A DNA stretch of 62,281 bases from an uncultured Clostridia bacterium (lineage in GTDB: Bacteria > Bacillota > Clostridia > TANB77 > CAG-508). Both the position numbers and the translations under genes were made by a program. Under the pieces are notes generated by a model. That model had not been told where the DNA came from and ran no database searches. It worked only from the letters and a program-made list of their open reading frames with translations. The DNA lies in contig CALXAB010000005.1 in NCBI GenBank assembly GCA_944386175.1, positions 1-62,281 of the forward strand, read 5' to 3'. Shown here in pieces: positions 35,629 to 44,805 of this stretch; position 1 is the stretch's first letter; each line of letters starts with the position of its first letter.

Positions 35629-37857
35629 TTAGTACTTTTTATATCCAATATTCATATCTACATTTCCTACAACTCCATTAACTGATCCTGTACTTGAATA
35701 TTGCCATATAGAATATGGATATGGATAGTCTGTTTTATTTGTATAATGTGCTAACCATACATCATAATTTAAATCAGTTATATTTAAATCATTTAGTAAC
35801 CAATTTTTATTTGCATAAATCATAGTTTTGTATCCAGCTCTTTGTATCTCATTGCAAAAAGCTCTTACAATTTCTGTTCTTAATTCTTTTGATAGTCCAT
35901 CTGCTCTTCCTGTTCCATAAGGAGTTCTTTCTGTATCAATAGCAATTGGATATTTAATTGGAACATTGTATTTTGATAGTAGTTGTAATGTAAATTGTGC
36001 TTCTTGTACTGCTTCTTGTACTGAAATTGCTTGAGAATAGAAATAAAATCCTATATCCATACCTGCTTTTGTAGCTTCTTGAATATTATTTGCAAAAAAT
36101 CTATCTTCTACAATTCTTCCATTTCCATATCCTCTATATCCTGCCCTAATAATTGCAAAATCAATTCCTGAATTTTTAACAGTTCTCCAATCTATAAACT
36201 TTTGATATTCTGATACATCTATTCCTTTATGTGTATCTTTGAAGAAATCTATTATTATAGTAACTGTTAATTTGTTTCCATATATATCTTCTACCCCTGT
36301 TGTATAAATATCATTATTTGGAAACACTCTTGTATAAACCATTTTATCTTCACTTAATGTCCATGATGATTTTGTATCTTTTAATGGATGATTAGATATA
36401 AGTTTTACTGTTACCTTGTCATTAGAATCATATAGATATTTCACAGTGACAACAAAATCCGAATTAGAATATTGATAACTTTTTGTTGTAATTCTAATTT
36501 TTACCCAAGTAACATTTCCAAATATATCTTCTACATCTGTTGCATATTCATCATCAACACCAAATGTTTTTGTATATGTTAATTTGTCTTCACTTAATGT
36601 CCATGATGGCTTTGTTTGTGCTAATTCTTCATTTGAATGCATTATAACAGTTGTTGTTCCATCTGCATTATATATGTATTCTAAAGTAATTACAGGTCCT
36701 TTATCATCTATTTGTGTTATTTCAATTTTTACTGTTGTTATATTTCCAAATATATCTTCTACATCTGTTGTGTATATATCATTTGCCCCAAATGTTTTTG
36801 TATAACTTAATTTATCTTCGCTTAATGTCCATGATGGTTTTGTATCTTTTATTTCTTCATTTGATTTCATTGTAACTTCTACTGTATTACTAACAGAATC
36901 ATATACATATTGTAATTGTATTACAGGTCCTTTGTCATCTATTTGTGTTATTTCAATTTTTACTGTAACAATATTTCCATATATATCTTGTACATCTGTT
37001 GTATAGTTCTCATTTGCTCCAAACGTCTTTGTATATGTTAATTTATCTTCACTTAATGTCCATGATGGTTTTGTGTGTTTTAATTGTACATCAGAATGCA
37101 TAATTACTGTTACTGTATTATTATCATTTTTCTTATATTCTGTTGTAATAACAAATGGTACTATGTTTTTTATTTGATCAATTACTATTCTTACTGTTGT
37201 TACATTTCCATACATATCTTCTACATTTGTTGTATAATTTTCATTTGCCCCAAATATTTTTGTATAACTTAATTTATCTGTACTTAATGTCCATGATGGT
37301 TTTGTATCTTTTAGTGGCTCATTTGAGTGCATTATTGCTGTTACTGTGTTATTTGTATTCTTAATATATTCCATTGTAATAACTGGTGGTGTTTTATCTT
37401 CTATTTGTTTTATTTGAGTAATTGTTATTCTTATTGTTGTTCTATTTCCATATATGTCTTCTACATCTGTTGTATAATCATCATTTGCTCCAAATGTTTT
37501 TGTATATGTTAGTTTATCTTCACTTAATGTCCATGATGGTTTTGTATCTTTTAGTGGAACAGTTGATATCATAGTTGCTGTTACCTGATTAGTTTTTTCG
37601 TTATATTCATATTTTACTTCTATTTTATTTTCTTCTTTATTTTCTGTTGTAATTTTTTCTTCATTTTTATTATTTTTTGCTCTATTATTTTCTTCATTGT
37701 TTTCTTTTTCTTTTTTTTGTGCATTTGTTTCTTGGTAAGTATTGTTTTCATCTGACTCATTTTCGACAATTGCTTCAACGGCTAAAGATATATTACTAAA
37801 TAGCATTATTATAACTATTGATATTGCTATTATTTTAACAAGTAGTTTATTATCCAT
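35629..37857 (-). CDS. Secreted GH25 lysozyme with six surface repeats
   Basis: 742 aa. A signal segment (about 5-30) is followed by a Glu/Asn-rich linker (30-75) and six WTLSEDK repeats (about 78-525). The C-terminal GH25 muramidase domain has HKGIDVSEYQKFIDWRTVK, FAIIRAGYRGYGNG and the catalytic DTE in YPIAIDTERTPYG. The terminal KTDYPYPYSIWQYSSTG and NVDMN match the family. It hydrolyses MurNAc-GlcNAc bonds. It lies 23 bp upstream of the glucosaminidase gene, probably in the same transcript. Confidence 0.92.
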   Translation of the reverse strand: MDNKLLVKIIAISIVIIMLFSNISLAVEAIVENESDENNTYQETNAQKKEKENNEENNRAKNNKNEEKITTENKEENKIEVKYEYNEKTNQVTATMISTVPLKDTKPSWTLSEDKLTYTKTFGANDDYTTDVEDIYGNRTTIRITITQIKQIEDKTPPVITMEYIKNTNNTVTAIMHSNEPLKDTKPSWTLSTDKLSYTKIFGANENYTTNVEDMYGNVTTVRIVIDQIKNIVPFVITTEYKKNDNNTVTVIMHSDVQLKHTKPSWTLSEDKLTYTKTFGANENYTTDVQDIYGNIVTVKIEITQIDDKGPVIQLQYVYDSVSNTVEVTMKSNEEIKDTKPSWTLSEDKLSYTKTFGANDIYTTDVEDIFGNITTVKIEITQIDDKGPVITLEYIYNADGTTTVIMHSNEELAQTKPSWTLSEDKLTYTKTFGVDDEYATDVEDIFGNVTWVKIRITTKSYQYSNSDFVVTVKYLYDSNDKVTVKLISNHPLKDTKSSWTLSEDKMVYTRVFPNNDIYTTGVEDIYGNKLTVTIIIDFFKDTHKGIDVSEYQKFIDWRTVKNSGIDFAIIRAGYRGYGNGRIVEDRFFANNIQEATKAGMDIGFYFYSQAISVQEAVQEAQFTLQLLSKYNVPIKYPIAIDTERTPYGTGRADGLSKELRTEIVRAFCNEIQRAGYKTMIYANKNWLLNDLNITDLNYDVWLAHYTNKTDYPYPYSIWQYSSTGSVNGVVGNVDMNIGYKKY

Positions 37858-37966
37858 GTTTTTCTCCTCTATTTTACATTCTTAACATATTTTATCTTTC
37901 TTATTTTATCATAAATTTTATTTATATGCTAGCTTTTATTAAGTCCAAATTTTTCCATTTGCTTTA

Positions 37967-39070
37967 CTATTTTTTCTTTTCAACCATATCTAATGCTGCT
38001 CTAATTACTTTGTCCATATCATAATATTTATAGTTTCCAAGTCTTCCACCAAATATTACTTTTTCTTCTTTATCAGCTAATTCTTTGTATTTTTCAAATA
38101 AAGTATTATTTTTTTCATCATTTACTGGATAATAAGCTTCATCTCCTAATTTCCAGTTCATTGGATATTCTTTTGTTATAATTGTTCCTTTACATTTATT
38201 AAATTCAAAATGCTTATGCTCAATTATTCTTGTATATTTTTGATCATGACTTGTATAATTTACAACTGCATTTCCTTGATAATTATCTATGTCTTCATAG
38301 ATTTCATTTTCAAATTTTAATGAACGCCATTCTAAGTTTCCATATTTATAATCAAAATATTCATCTATCATACCTGTATATAATACTTTTTCTGCAATTT
38401 CATTATATTTTTCTTTATTTTGTAGATAATCTACTCCAAGTTCTACATCTGCTTTTTCAAGCATTTTTTCTATAATTACATTATATCCACCAATTGGAAT
38501 TCCTTGATATCTATCATTAAAGTAATTATTGTCATATGTAAATCTTACTGGTAATCTTTTTATAATAAATGCTGGTAACTCTTTACAATCTCTTCCCCAT
38601 TGTTTTTCTGTATATTCTTTTACTAATTTTAGGTATATATCTTGTCCAACTAAAGATATTGCTTGTTCTTCTAAATTTTTTGGTTCTGTTATATTAAATT
38701 GTGCTTTTTGTTCTTCAATTTTTTCTTCTGCTTCTTTTGGTGTTATAACCCCCCATAATTTAGAAAATGTATTCATATTAAATGGTAAGTTATAAATTTC
38801 ACCTTTATAATTTGCTATTGGCGAATTGATATAATTATTAAATTCAGCAAATTGATTTACATAGTCCCATATTTCTTTATCACTTGTATGGAAAATATGT
38901 GCACCATATTTATGAACATTAATATTATTTATTTTTTCACAATAAATATTTCCTCCTATATGATTTCTTCTGTCTATCACTAAGCATTTTTTTCCTATTT
39001 TCCCCATCTCATATGCAAATGTTGCTCCAAATAATCCTGCTCCTACAACTAAATAATCATATTTTTTCAT
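37967..39070 (-). CDS. glf: UDP-galactopyranose mutase
   Basis: 367 aa flavoenzyme, full length. The FAD site is YLVVGAGLFGATFAYEMG with DRRNHIGGN. Family motifs are NVHKYGAHIFHTSD, YTEKQWGRDC and the C-terminal GGRLGNYKYYDMDK. It makes UDP-galactofuranose, so the glycopolymer should contain Galf. It stands next to a GlfT-like transferase. Confidence 0.96.
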   Translation of the reverse strand: MKKYDYLVVGAGLFGATFAYEMGKIGKKCLVIDRRNHIGGNIYCEKINNINVHKYGAHIFHTSDKEIWDYVNQFAEFNNYINSPIANYKGEIYNLPFNMNTFSKLWGVITPKEAEEKIEEQKAQFNITEPKNLEEQAISLVGQDIYLKLVKEYTEKQWGRDCKELPAFIIKRLPVRFTYDNNYFNDRYQGIPIGGYNVIIEKMLEKADVELGVDYLQNKEKYNEIAEKVLYTGMIDEYFDYKYGNLEWRSLKFENEIYEDIDNYQGNAVVNYTSHDQKYTRIIEHKHFEFNKCKGTIITKEYPMNWKLGDEAYYPVNDEKNNTLFEKYKELADKEEKVIFGGRLGNYKYYDMDKVIRAALDMVEKKK

Positions 39071-39124
39071 ATTTTACCTCTCCTTTTCTCCCAGGTAGTA
39101 TGAAATGCCTGAGATTTTTATTAA

Positions 39125-40036
39125 TTAATTTCCACTTTCTTCTTCTATTTTAGCATATTCTAATTTTGGATTAAATACTATTCCGGCTAAAAATCCTTTT
39201 AATATTACTCCTATTCGTTTTAATTTGCTATCTTTCGATTTTCTTATAATCCTTTCTATCGATATTACAAGCCAACCTATATATGCAATTTTTTCATATA
39301 GTGTATTTTTTCTTACTCTATAAAATCTATTTCTACTATCATAATAATATCTTGATATTCTTTCTTTTGGTATATTTACTATATCAAACCCTGTATTACT
39401 TCCCATTTTATGTACAACAACACTATTAAAGCTTAAATATCCCTCTTTTACTATGCCAATCCTTTGTGTATATTCATGGTCATCCCCATATATGAACATT
39501 TCTTTTACTGGTAGTCCTAAATGTTTTACTACTTTTAAATTTAGAAATACTGATACAAATGTACAACTCATTACTTTTAATAACTTGTCATTTAACTTTT
39601 CTCCATAATCAAACCACTTTTTATCTATTCTTGGCATATTCATTTTACATGGCTTTCCATCTGTCCATTCTACATAGCTACATAAATATGAAAATTCATC
39701 ATTTAACTTTCTGGCATTTTTTACTAATTCTTCCAAAGAGTCTTTATTTGGTATTGTATCATCATCCATTAGCCAACAGTAATCATAACCTTTTTCTATG
39801 CTATATTTTACCCCAAAATTAAATCCTCCAGCCCCACCAAGATTAGATCCTGTATTTTTATAAATAATCCTTTCATTTTTTAATTCTTTAACTAATTCTT
39901 CTGTTCCATCTGTACTTGCATTATCTACTATTAGAATATCAAATTCTTTATAGTTTTGGTGTAGTAAAGCTTCTATATTCTCTTTTAATAATTGTTTTCT
40001 ATTATATGTTACAACTAAAGCTACAATTTTGTTCAT
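39125..40036 (-). CDS. GT2 glycosyltransferase, GlfT-like
   Basis: 303 aa. N-terminal ALVVTYNRKQLLKENIEALL and DNASTDGT are GT-A fold motifs. GSNLGGAGGFNFGV and the metal site WLMDDDT are those of galactofuranosyl/rhamnosyltransferases of the GlfT type. It probably uses UDP-Galf made by the adjacent glf product. It starts 4 bp after the flippase gene, so the two are coupled. No strong membrane segments are visible. Confidence 0.88.
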   Translation of the reverse strand: MNKIVALVVTYNRKQLLKENIEALLHQNYKEFDILIVDNASTDGTEELVKELKNERIIYKNTGSNLGGAGGFNFGVKYSIEKGYDYCWLMDDDTIPNKDSLEELVKNARKLNDEFSYLCSYVEWTDGKPCKMNMPRIDKKWFDYGEKLNDKLLKVMSCTFVSVFLNLKVVKHLGLPVKEMFIYGDDHEYTQRIGIVKEGYLSFNSVVVHKMGSNTGFDIVNIPKERISRYYYDSRNRFYRVRKNTLYEKIAYIGWLVISIERIIRKSKDSKLKRIGVILKGFLAGIVFNPKLEYAKIEEESGN

Positions 40037-40040
40037 ATTA

Positions 40041-41495
40041 TTAATTTTCCTTTCCTAATTTTTTTTTAACTCCCGATATTACTTGATTCAATATATCTTT
40101 TAAAAATTGATATTTTAAAATTATCAGCATTATAAAATATGTTATCATTCCTGCAGCAGCCTGTATTATAGTATTTATAATACTTACAGACATATAGTTT
40201 GCTAATAAAAATACTACAATAAACATTACTATTCCACTAATTAAACATTTTATCGATAATTTTAGTATTTCTAATATAGTAAATTGTTCTTTAAAGTATT
40301 TTAATTGTATAAGCAAAATTACTGTTTCTGCTATTACTGAAGCTATTGCAGCTCCAACTCCGTTAAAGAAATGTATTAATACTAAATTTAATAACACATT
40401 TACAATTGCTCCAACTGTTACAGATATCGTATATATTTTTTGTTTTCCTATTTGAACCAAATATTGTGTCCCTGTAATTCCATTTAGGCCGATTGGTATT
40501 AAAATTGGTGCTGTTGCAATCATAATTGGTATTACTCCATCAAACCCCTCTCCATAATACCAAGGTACAAATTTAGATGATATTGCAATTAATCCAAACA
40601 TCATTGGTATCGTTAAAAACCATACAAAATTAAATGAACTTTCTAAACACTTTTTTATCTCTTTTTGATCTTTTCTTGCATATGCATTTGCAATTCTTGA
40701 ATTCATAACTGTTTGAAGTGCCACTGTAACTGTTAATGATGCTTTTATAATTTTTTGTGCTTGTTCATAATATCCTACTTCTACCATATCTTTAGTTATT
40801 TGTCCTATCATAGTTTTATCCAAAACTGTATAGATTTGAACTGCTATTTGTGGTACAAATAAGGATAAGGTTGGTTTTATATGATTTTTTAATTGTAATG
40901 ACTTTATCTTTATTTTTTCTGTATATTTTGGTAGATACAACCATAATGTCATATTACCTAATAATTCCGCTCCTACATATATAGCAAAGTATTTCCATAA
41001 ATCATCTGGTGTTTTTATTACAATAAATATTAATACTAAACTTAATAATTTTACTATTAAATTTCTTACTACTGTTTTATCAAATTCTTCTAATCCTTGA
41101 AAGAACCAACTTATATCAAATAAGTTTGCAACCAATTGAATTATTAATATTCTATAATAAATAGCATATTCTCCACTTCTACCATATACCAGATAAAATA
41201 ATAGTATAGAAATACTTAAAGTAATTGTTCTTATAATTATTATTTCCCAAAAAATCTTACTTCTTTCTTTTTTGTCTTGCTGAAGATATGCTATTTGCCT
41301 CTGTCCATACATTGAAATTCCTAATGTTCCAAATAAAATAAAGTATGTAACAATTGAAATTGTATATCCATATATTCCTATTGGTTCTGCTCCTAAAACC
41401 CTTGATAAATATGGAGTTGTAATTAATGGTAATAATATTGTTAACATCTGATATATTAAGTTATATATATAATTTTTTGCAATACTTTTTTTCAT
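40041..41495 (-). CDS. Wzx-type polysaccharide flippase
   Basis: 484 aa, almost entirely membrane, with about 12-14 helices. It starts KKSIAKNYIYNLIYQMLTIL with LITTPYLSRVLGAEPIGIYGYT, the signature of the polysaccharide transport (MATE/MOP) flippases. It would flip lipid-linked repeat units across the membrane. It is notable that a Wzm/Wzt ABC exporter is encoded in the same locus. Confidence 0.92.
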   Translation of the reverse strand: MKKSIAKNYIYNLIYQMLTILLPLITTPYLSRVLGAEPIGIYGYTISIVTYFILFGTLGISMYGQRQIAYLQQDKKERSKIFWEIIIIRTITLSISILLFYLVYGRSGEYAIYYRILIIQLVANLFDISWFFQGLEEFDKTVVRNLIVKLLSLVLIFIVIKTPDDLWKYFAIYVGAELLGNMTLWLYLPKYTEKIKIKSLQLKNHIKPTLSLFVPQIAVQIYTVLDKTMIGQITKDMVEVGYYEQAQKIIKASLTVTVALQTVMNSRIANAYARKDQKEIKKCLESSFNFVWFLTIPMMFGLIAISSKFVPWYYGEGFDGVIPIMIATAPILIPIGLNGITGTQYLVQIGKQKIYTISVTVGAIVNVLLNLVLIHFFNGVGAAIASVIAETVILLIQLKYFKEQFTILEILKLSIKCLISGIVMFIVVFLLANYMSVSIINTIIQAAAGMITYFIMLIILKYQFLKDILNQVISGVKKKLGKEN

Positions 41496-41510
41496 CTTTT
41501 TACCTTTCTT

Positions 41511-42452
41511 TTATTTTTCTGGTGACCATCCTGGTTTGTATATATCATGTAAACTACTTTTCCCAGTTTTTGCGTCTTTTACTGCTTCATTTATGATCTT
41601 ATAACCAATTTTCTTATCTTTTCCAAATAGTAATACTGCTACTTTAAATTTAAAAGGTACCTCTAAACATGCTACTTTAAAATGTTTTTCATCAAAATTA
41701 CAACGTATAAAGTCTAATGTATTTCTAACTAAATAATATAATTTCCATTTTACTATTTCACTCATTTCACTATGAGGTGCATCATGTACTACTTGTATTT
41801 TTGGAATACATATTATCTTTCCTAATTTTGATAATCTGTAACTATGTTCTGTATCATCATAATAAATAAAATAATCTTTTTTAGTCAATTCAGTTTGTTT
41901 TAATTTTTCTTTATTTATCATAGTTCCTACATATGAAAAACCGTTTATTTCAAATTCTTCTTTTTCATAATCTTTTGGTTTAGAATATGGTTGTGCTATT
42001 CTATTAAATAAAGTTGTATATATTCTTCTTCTATGTGAACAATCTATTGTTTTTTTGTCACTTTTTAATACTGTTCCACATATTGCAGATATATCCTGAA
42101 TTTTATCTTTGTTTTTTTCAACATACTCTTGTGCAATTTCAAATGCATCTTCTTTTGGATAAGCATCATCATCTGCTACCCAAATCCATTCTGCATCTAA
42201 ATCTAAGCTTTTTTTCAAGCCCTCATAAAAACCTCCACTTCCTCCTGTGTTTTTATCAAGGTTCAATATATTTTTTTCAATCCCTATTTCTTCTTGTTGC
42301 CACTTTTCTAAATATTCTTGTGTTCCGTCTGTACTATTATTATTTACTACTAATATATATTTTGGTTTATTTTTTTGATTTTCATATGACTTTAAAGCAA
42401 TTTTTAGTTTATCTAATCTATTATATGTTACTATTACTACTCCAATTTTCAT
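41511..42452 (-). CDS. GT2 glycosyltransferase, second GlfT-like
   Basis: 313 aa from MKIGVVIVTYNRLDKL, whose AAAGGA site precedes a longer GTG-started frame. NTGGSGGFYEGL and WVADDDAYP mirror those of the gene at 39125, so it is a paralogue, again Galf- or Rha-transferase-like. The segment AHxxxM-type HDAPHSEMSE follows the domain. The start lies 40 bp from the 116-bp repeat copy 2. Confidence 0.87.
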   Translation of the reverse strand: MKIGVVIVTYNRLDKLKIALKSYENQKNKPKYILVVNNNSTDGTQEYLEKWQQEEIGIEKNILNLDKNTGGSGGFYEGLKKSLDLDAEWIWVADDDAYPKEDAFEIAQEYVEKNKDKIQDISAICGTVLKSDKKTIDCSHRRRIYTTLFNRIAQPYSKPKDYEKEEFEINGFSYVGTMINKEKLKQTELTKKDYFIYYDDTEHSYRLSKLGKIICIPKIQVVHDAPHSEMSEIVKWKLYYLVRNTLDFIRCNFDEKHFKVACLEVPFKFKVAVLLFGKDKKIGYKIINEAVKDAKTGKSSLHDIYKPGWSPEK

Positions 42453-42491
42453 AATTACTATCATTCCTTTCTTAGGCACAAATCTGGTTGG

Positions 42492-42607
42492 AAAAGAATT
42501 AAATTTTGGCTAGGCAAACGAGTTTGAAATTTATGAGGCGTACTTTTTGTACGTTGATTGAATTTCAAATGAAGTTTAACGACGCCAAAATTGTAATTAT
42601 TTTTCAA
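42492..42607 (-). repeat. 116-bp palindromic repeat, copy 2
   Basis: Same structure as copy 1 (31890-32005), offset 10,602 bp, with five substitutions. One of these changes an A-U to a G-U pair in the middle stem, so the fold is kept. It lies between two glycosyltransferase genes. Confidence 0.8.
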
Positions 42608-42648
42608 CCTTTAATTCCTCTTTCTTTTTTACTTATCTTTATTTCTTA

Positions 42649-43692
42649 TCAAAATTTTATATCTATTTTTAGTTTATCTACTAAAAATCTATATACTTTT
42701 ATATACACAATTGGTATTTTCAATTTATATAACAAAGAAACTCCCCATAAGGCAATATTTTTAAATCCTTTTTTTAAGCCATGTCTTAATTTTAAAAATG
42801 GTGATTTTCTCCAATTACTAAAATTTTCATCTAAATATTTTCTAGTATCTTTTAACATCTGTGTAATATTTATTTTTTTATCATATGAAGCCCTATACAT
42901 TACTGATGTTCCTAGATGTAAAAATGCAAATGTATCTAAAAGATATTTCATTTCATCATATTTACCTGATTTTATATATAATTTTTTTACTTCTAATAAA
43001 TATTTTTTTAAGTTATTTACATCTTGTTCATTTACTGTATGTATTTGTGAATCATATCTTAAATAGTAGTGATATAAAACATCTGGTACAAATGCAATTT
43101 TTTTCATTCTTGTATAACAACTTGCCAAAAACATTGTATCATTAAATCCTCTAAATGGCAAAAATTCTAGATCTTTTATTTTTTCTCTTTTATATATTTT
43201 ATTCCAGGGTGCTGGGTTTATAAAAAGTATAAAGTCATCTTTTGGATCTATTTGTTTTACTGTATTTCCAAAGTTTGTCATATTAGTTGCTACAACTTTG
43301 TTTGTTTCTAGGTCAATTCTTTCAAATCCGCAAACAGCTAAATCTGCATTATTTGTTTTAGCTGCTGTATATAATTTTTCTGCCCAATTTGGTTCTACAT
43401 AGTCATCTGTATCTACAAATGTTACATATTCTCCACTTGCCCTTTGTAATCCATAATTTCTTGTTGTAAATTCTCCACCATTTTTTTTATGAAAAGTTTT
43501 TATTTTATCAGGATACATCTTGGCATATTTTTCTATAATTTGTGGTGCAGAGTCTGTTGAGCCATCATCTACGCAAAGAATTTCTATATCTTGTAATGTC
43601 TGGTTTACTAAACTGTCTAAACATCTTGGTAGGTATTTTTCTAGATTATATACTGCTGCAACTATTGATAACTTTATTTGCTTATTTTCCAT
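42649..43692 (-). CDS. GT2 glycosyltransferase
   Basis: 347 aa. The typical LgtA/EpsJ-like N-terminus LSIVAAVYNLEKYLPRCLDS is followed by DDGSTDSAPQI and the metal-binding VDTDDYVEP. The C-terminal 120 residues are helical and basic. Sugar specificity cannot be read. It overlaps the end of the DUF2304 gene by 11 bp. Confidence 0.9.
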   Translation of the reverse strand: MENKQIKLSIVAAVYNLEKYLPRCLDSLVNQTLQDIEILCVDDGSTDSAPQIIEKYAKMYPDKIKTFHKKNGGEFTTRNYGLQRASGEYVTFVDTDDYVEPNWAEKLYTAAKTNNADLAVCGFERIDLETNKVVATNMTNFGNTVKQIDPKDDFILFINPAPWNKIYKREKIKDLEFLPFRGFNDTMFLASCYTRMKKIAFVPDVLYHYYLRYDSQIHTVNEQDVNNLKKYLLEVKKLYIKSGKYDEMKYLLDTFAFLHLGTSVMYRASYDKKINITQMLKDTRKYLDENFSNWRKSPFLKLRHGLKKGFKNIALWGVSLLYKLKIPIVYIKVYRFLVDKLKIDIKF

Positions 43693-44053
43693 CAGATTTC
43701 TCCTCTTTTTTTTCTAGTTCATTTATTCTCTTTTTTAATATTGATATTTCTTGTACAAGTAATATGTTTTTATTTTGTTCTTTTGATATTAATATTGTTA
43801 AATTAAAAATTAAATATAGTATTATAAATATCGCTATACTAAATATCATATTAATTGGTATTCCAAATCCTAATAAATTTGAGATATTTTCTACTAAATT
43901 TGGTATAAGTAATGCAATAATTAATATTCCTCCTGTTATAGACCAAAATGCAAGATATCCTATTCTCATGTTTTTTCTCTTTACTGCTTTTAATATAAAC
44001 AATATATAAATTAATACTATTATTATCAAAACAATTTTCAATTTTATTTGCAC
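43682..44053 (-). CDS. DUF2304 membrane protein
   Basis: 123 aa with three membrane segments (about 4-24, 33-52, 68-90). A coiled tail follows (QEISILKKRINELEKKEEK). DUF2304 proteins sit beside DPM1-like glycosyltransferases in surface-glycan loci and probably form a complex with them. It starts one base inside the end of the GT2 gene at 44053-44775, so translation is coupled. Confidence 0.88.
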   Translation of the reverse strand: MQIKLKIVLIIIVLIYILFILKAVKRKNMRIGYLAFWSITGGILIIALLIPNLVENISNLLGFGIPINMIFSIAIFIILYLIFNLTILISKEQNKNILLVQEISILKKRINELEKKEEKSDGK

Positions 44054-44775
44054 TACTTTTTACCCCCTTTTCTTCTAAAACTAATACTATCTACTATAAT
44101 TGCTAAAATTACTTTTATCATATAGTCTACTGGTTTCCAAAAGTTTAAAGTTAATGATGAATCTCCCCCTTCTCTTTCATTCATATTAACAGGTACTTCT
44201 TTTACTTTATATTTTTTAACTAATAAAGATACTGTTGATTCTGGTTCTGGATATTCTGTTGGATAATTTTTTGCAAATTCTTCTATTACATTTCTATTTA
44301 CTGCTCTAAATCCAGAAGTTGGATCAGTAATTTTTGTTCTTGTAAATAATTTTATAAATATAGATATTATATTAGATCCTAGTCTTCTAATAAATGTTGA
44401 CTGGAACTTGCTTGAGCTTTTATCTAAATATCTAGTTCCTATACACATATCTACTTTTTCATTTACTAATGGATCTATTATTTTATCAATACAATTTATA
44501 TCATGTTGTCCATCTCCATCAAATTGTATCGCTATATCATAATTATTTTCATATGCGTATTTATAACCTGTTTGTACTGCTCCACCTATCCCTAAATTAT
44601 GTACCAAATCAATATGCTTTATATTTTTTTCGTCTAATATTTTATAGGTATTATCTTTTGAACCATCATTAATGACTATATAATCTACATCTTTATTATA
44701 GTTTTCAATTTTTTTTACTGTTTTTTCAATGTTTTCTTCCTCATTATATGCTGGGATAATTAATAAAACTTTCAT
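44053..44775 (-). CDS. DPM1-like GT2 glycosyltransferase
   Basis: 240 aa. LLIIPAYNEEENIEKTVKKI, INDGSKDNT and the metal site QFDGDGQHD belong to the polyprenyl-phosphate sugar transferase group. It would load a sugar onto undecaprenyl phosphate for use outside the membrane, in line with the DUF2304 and DUF2142 neighbours and the GtrA-like gene at 26197. No C-terminal membrane helices are present. Confidence 0.9.
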   Translation of the reverse strand: MKVLLIIPAYNEEENIEKTVKKIENYNKDVDYIVINDGSKDNTYKILDEKNIKHIDLVHNLGIGGAVQTGYKYAYENNYDIAIQFDGDGQHDINCIDKIIDPLVNEKVDMCIGTRYLDKSSSKFQSTFIRRLGSNIISIFIKLFTRTKITDPTSGFRAVNRNVIEEFAKNYPTEYPEPESTVSLLVKKYKVKEVPVNMNEREGGDSSLTLNFWKPVDYMIKVILAIIVDSISFRRKGGKK

Positions 44776-44805
44776 TATTTCTCCTTCTTTTATTAGTATT
44801 TTTTA

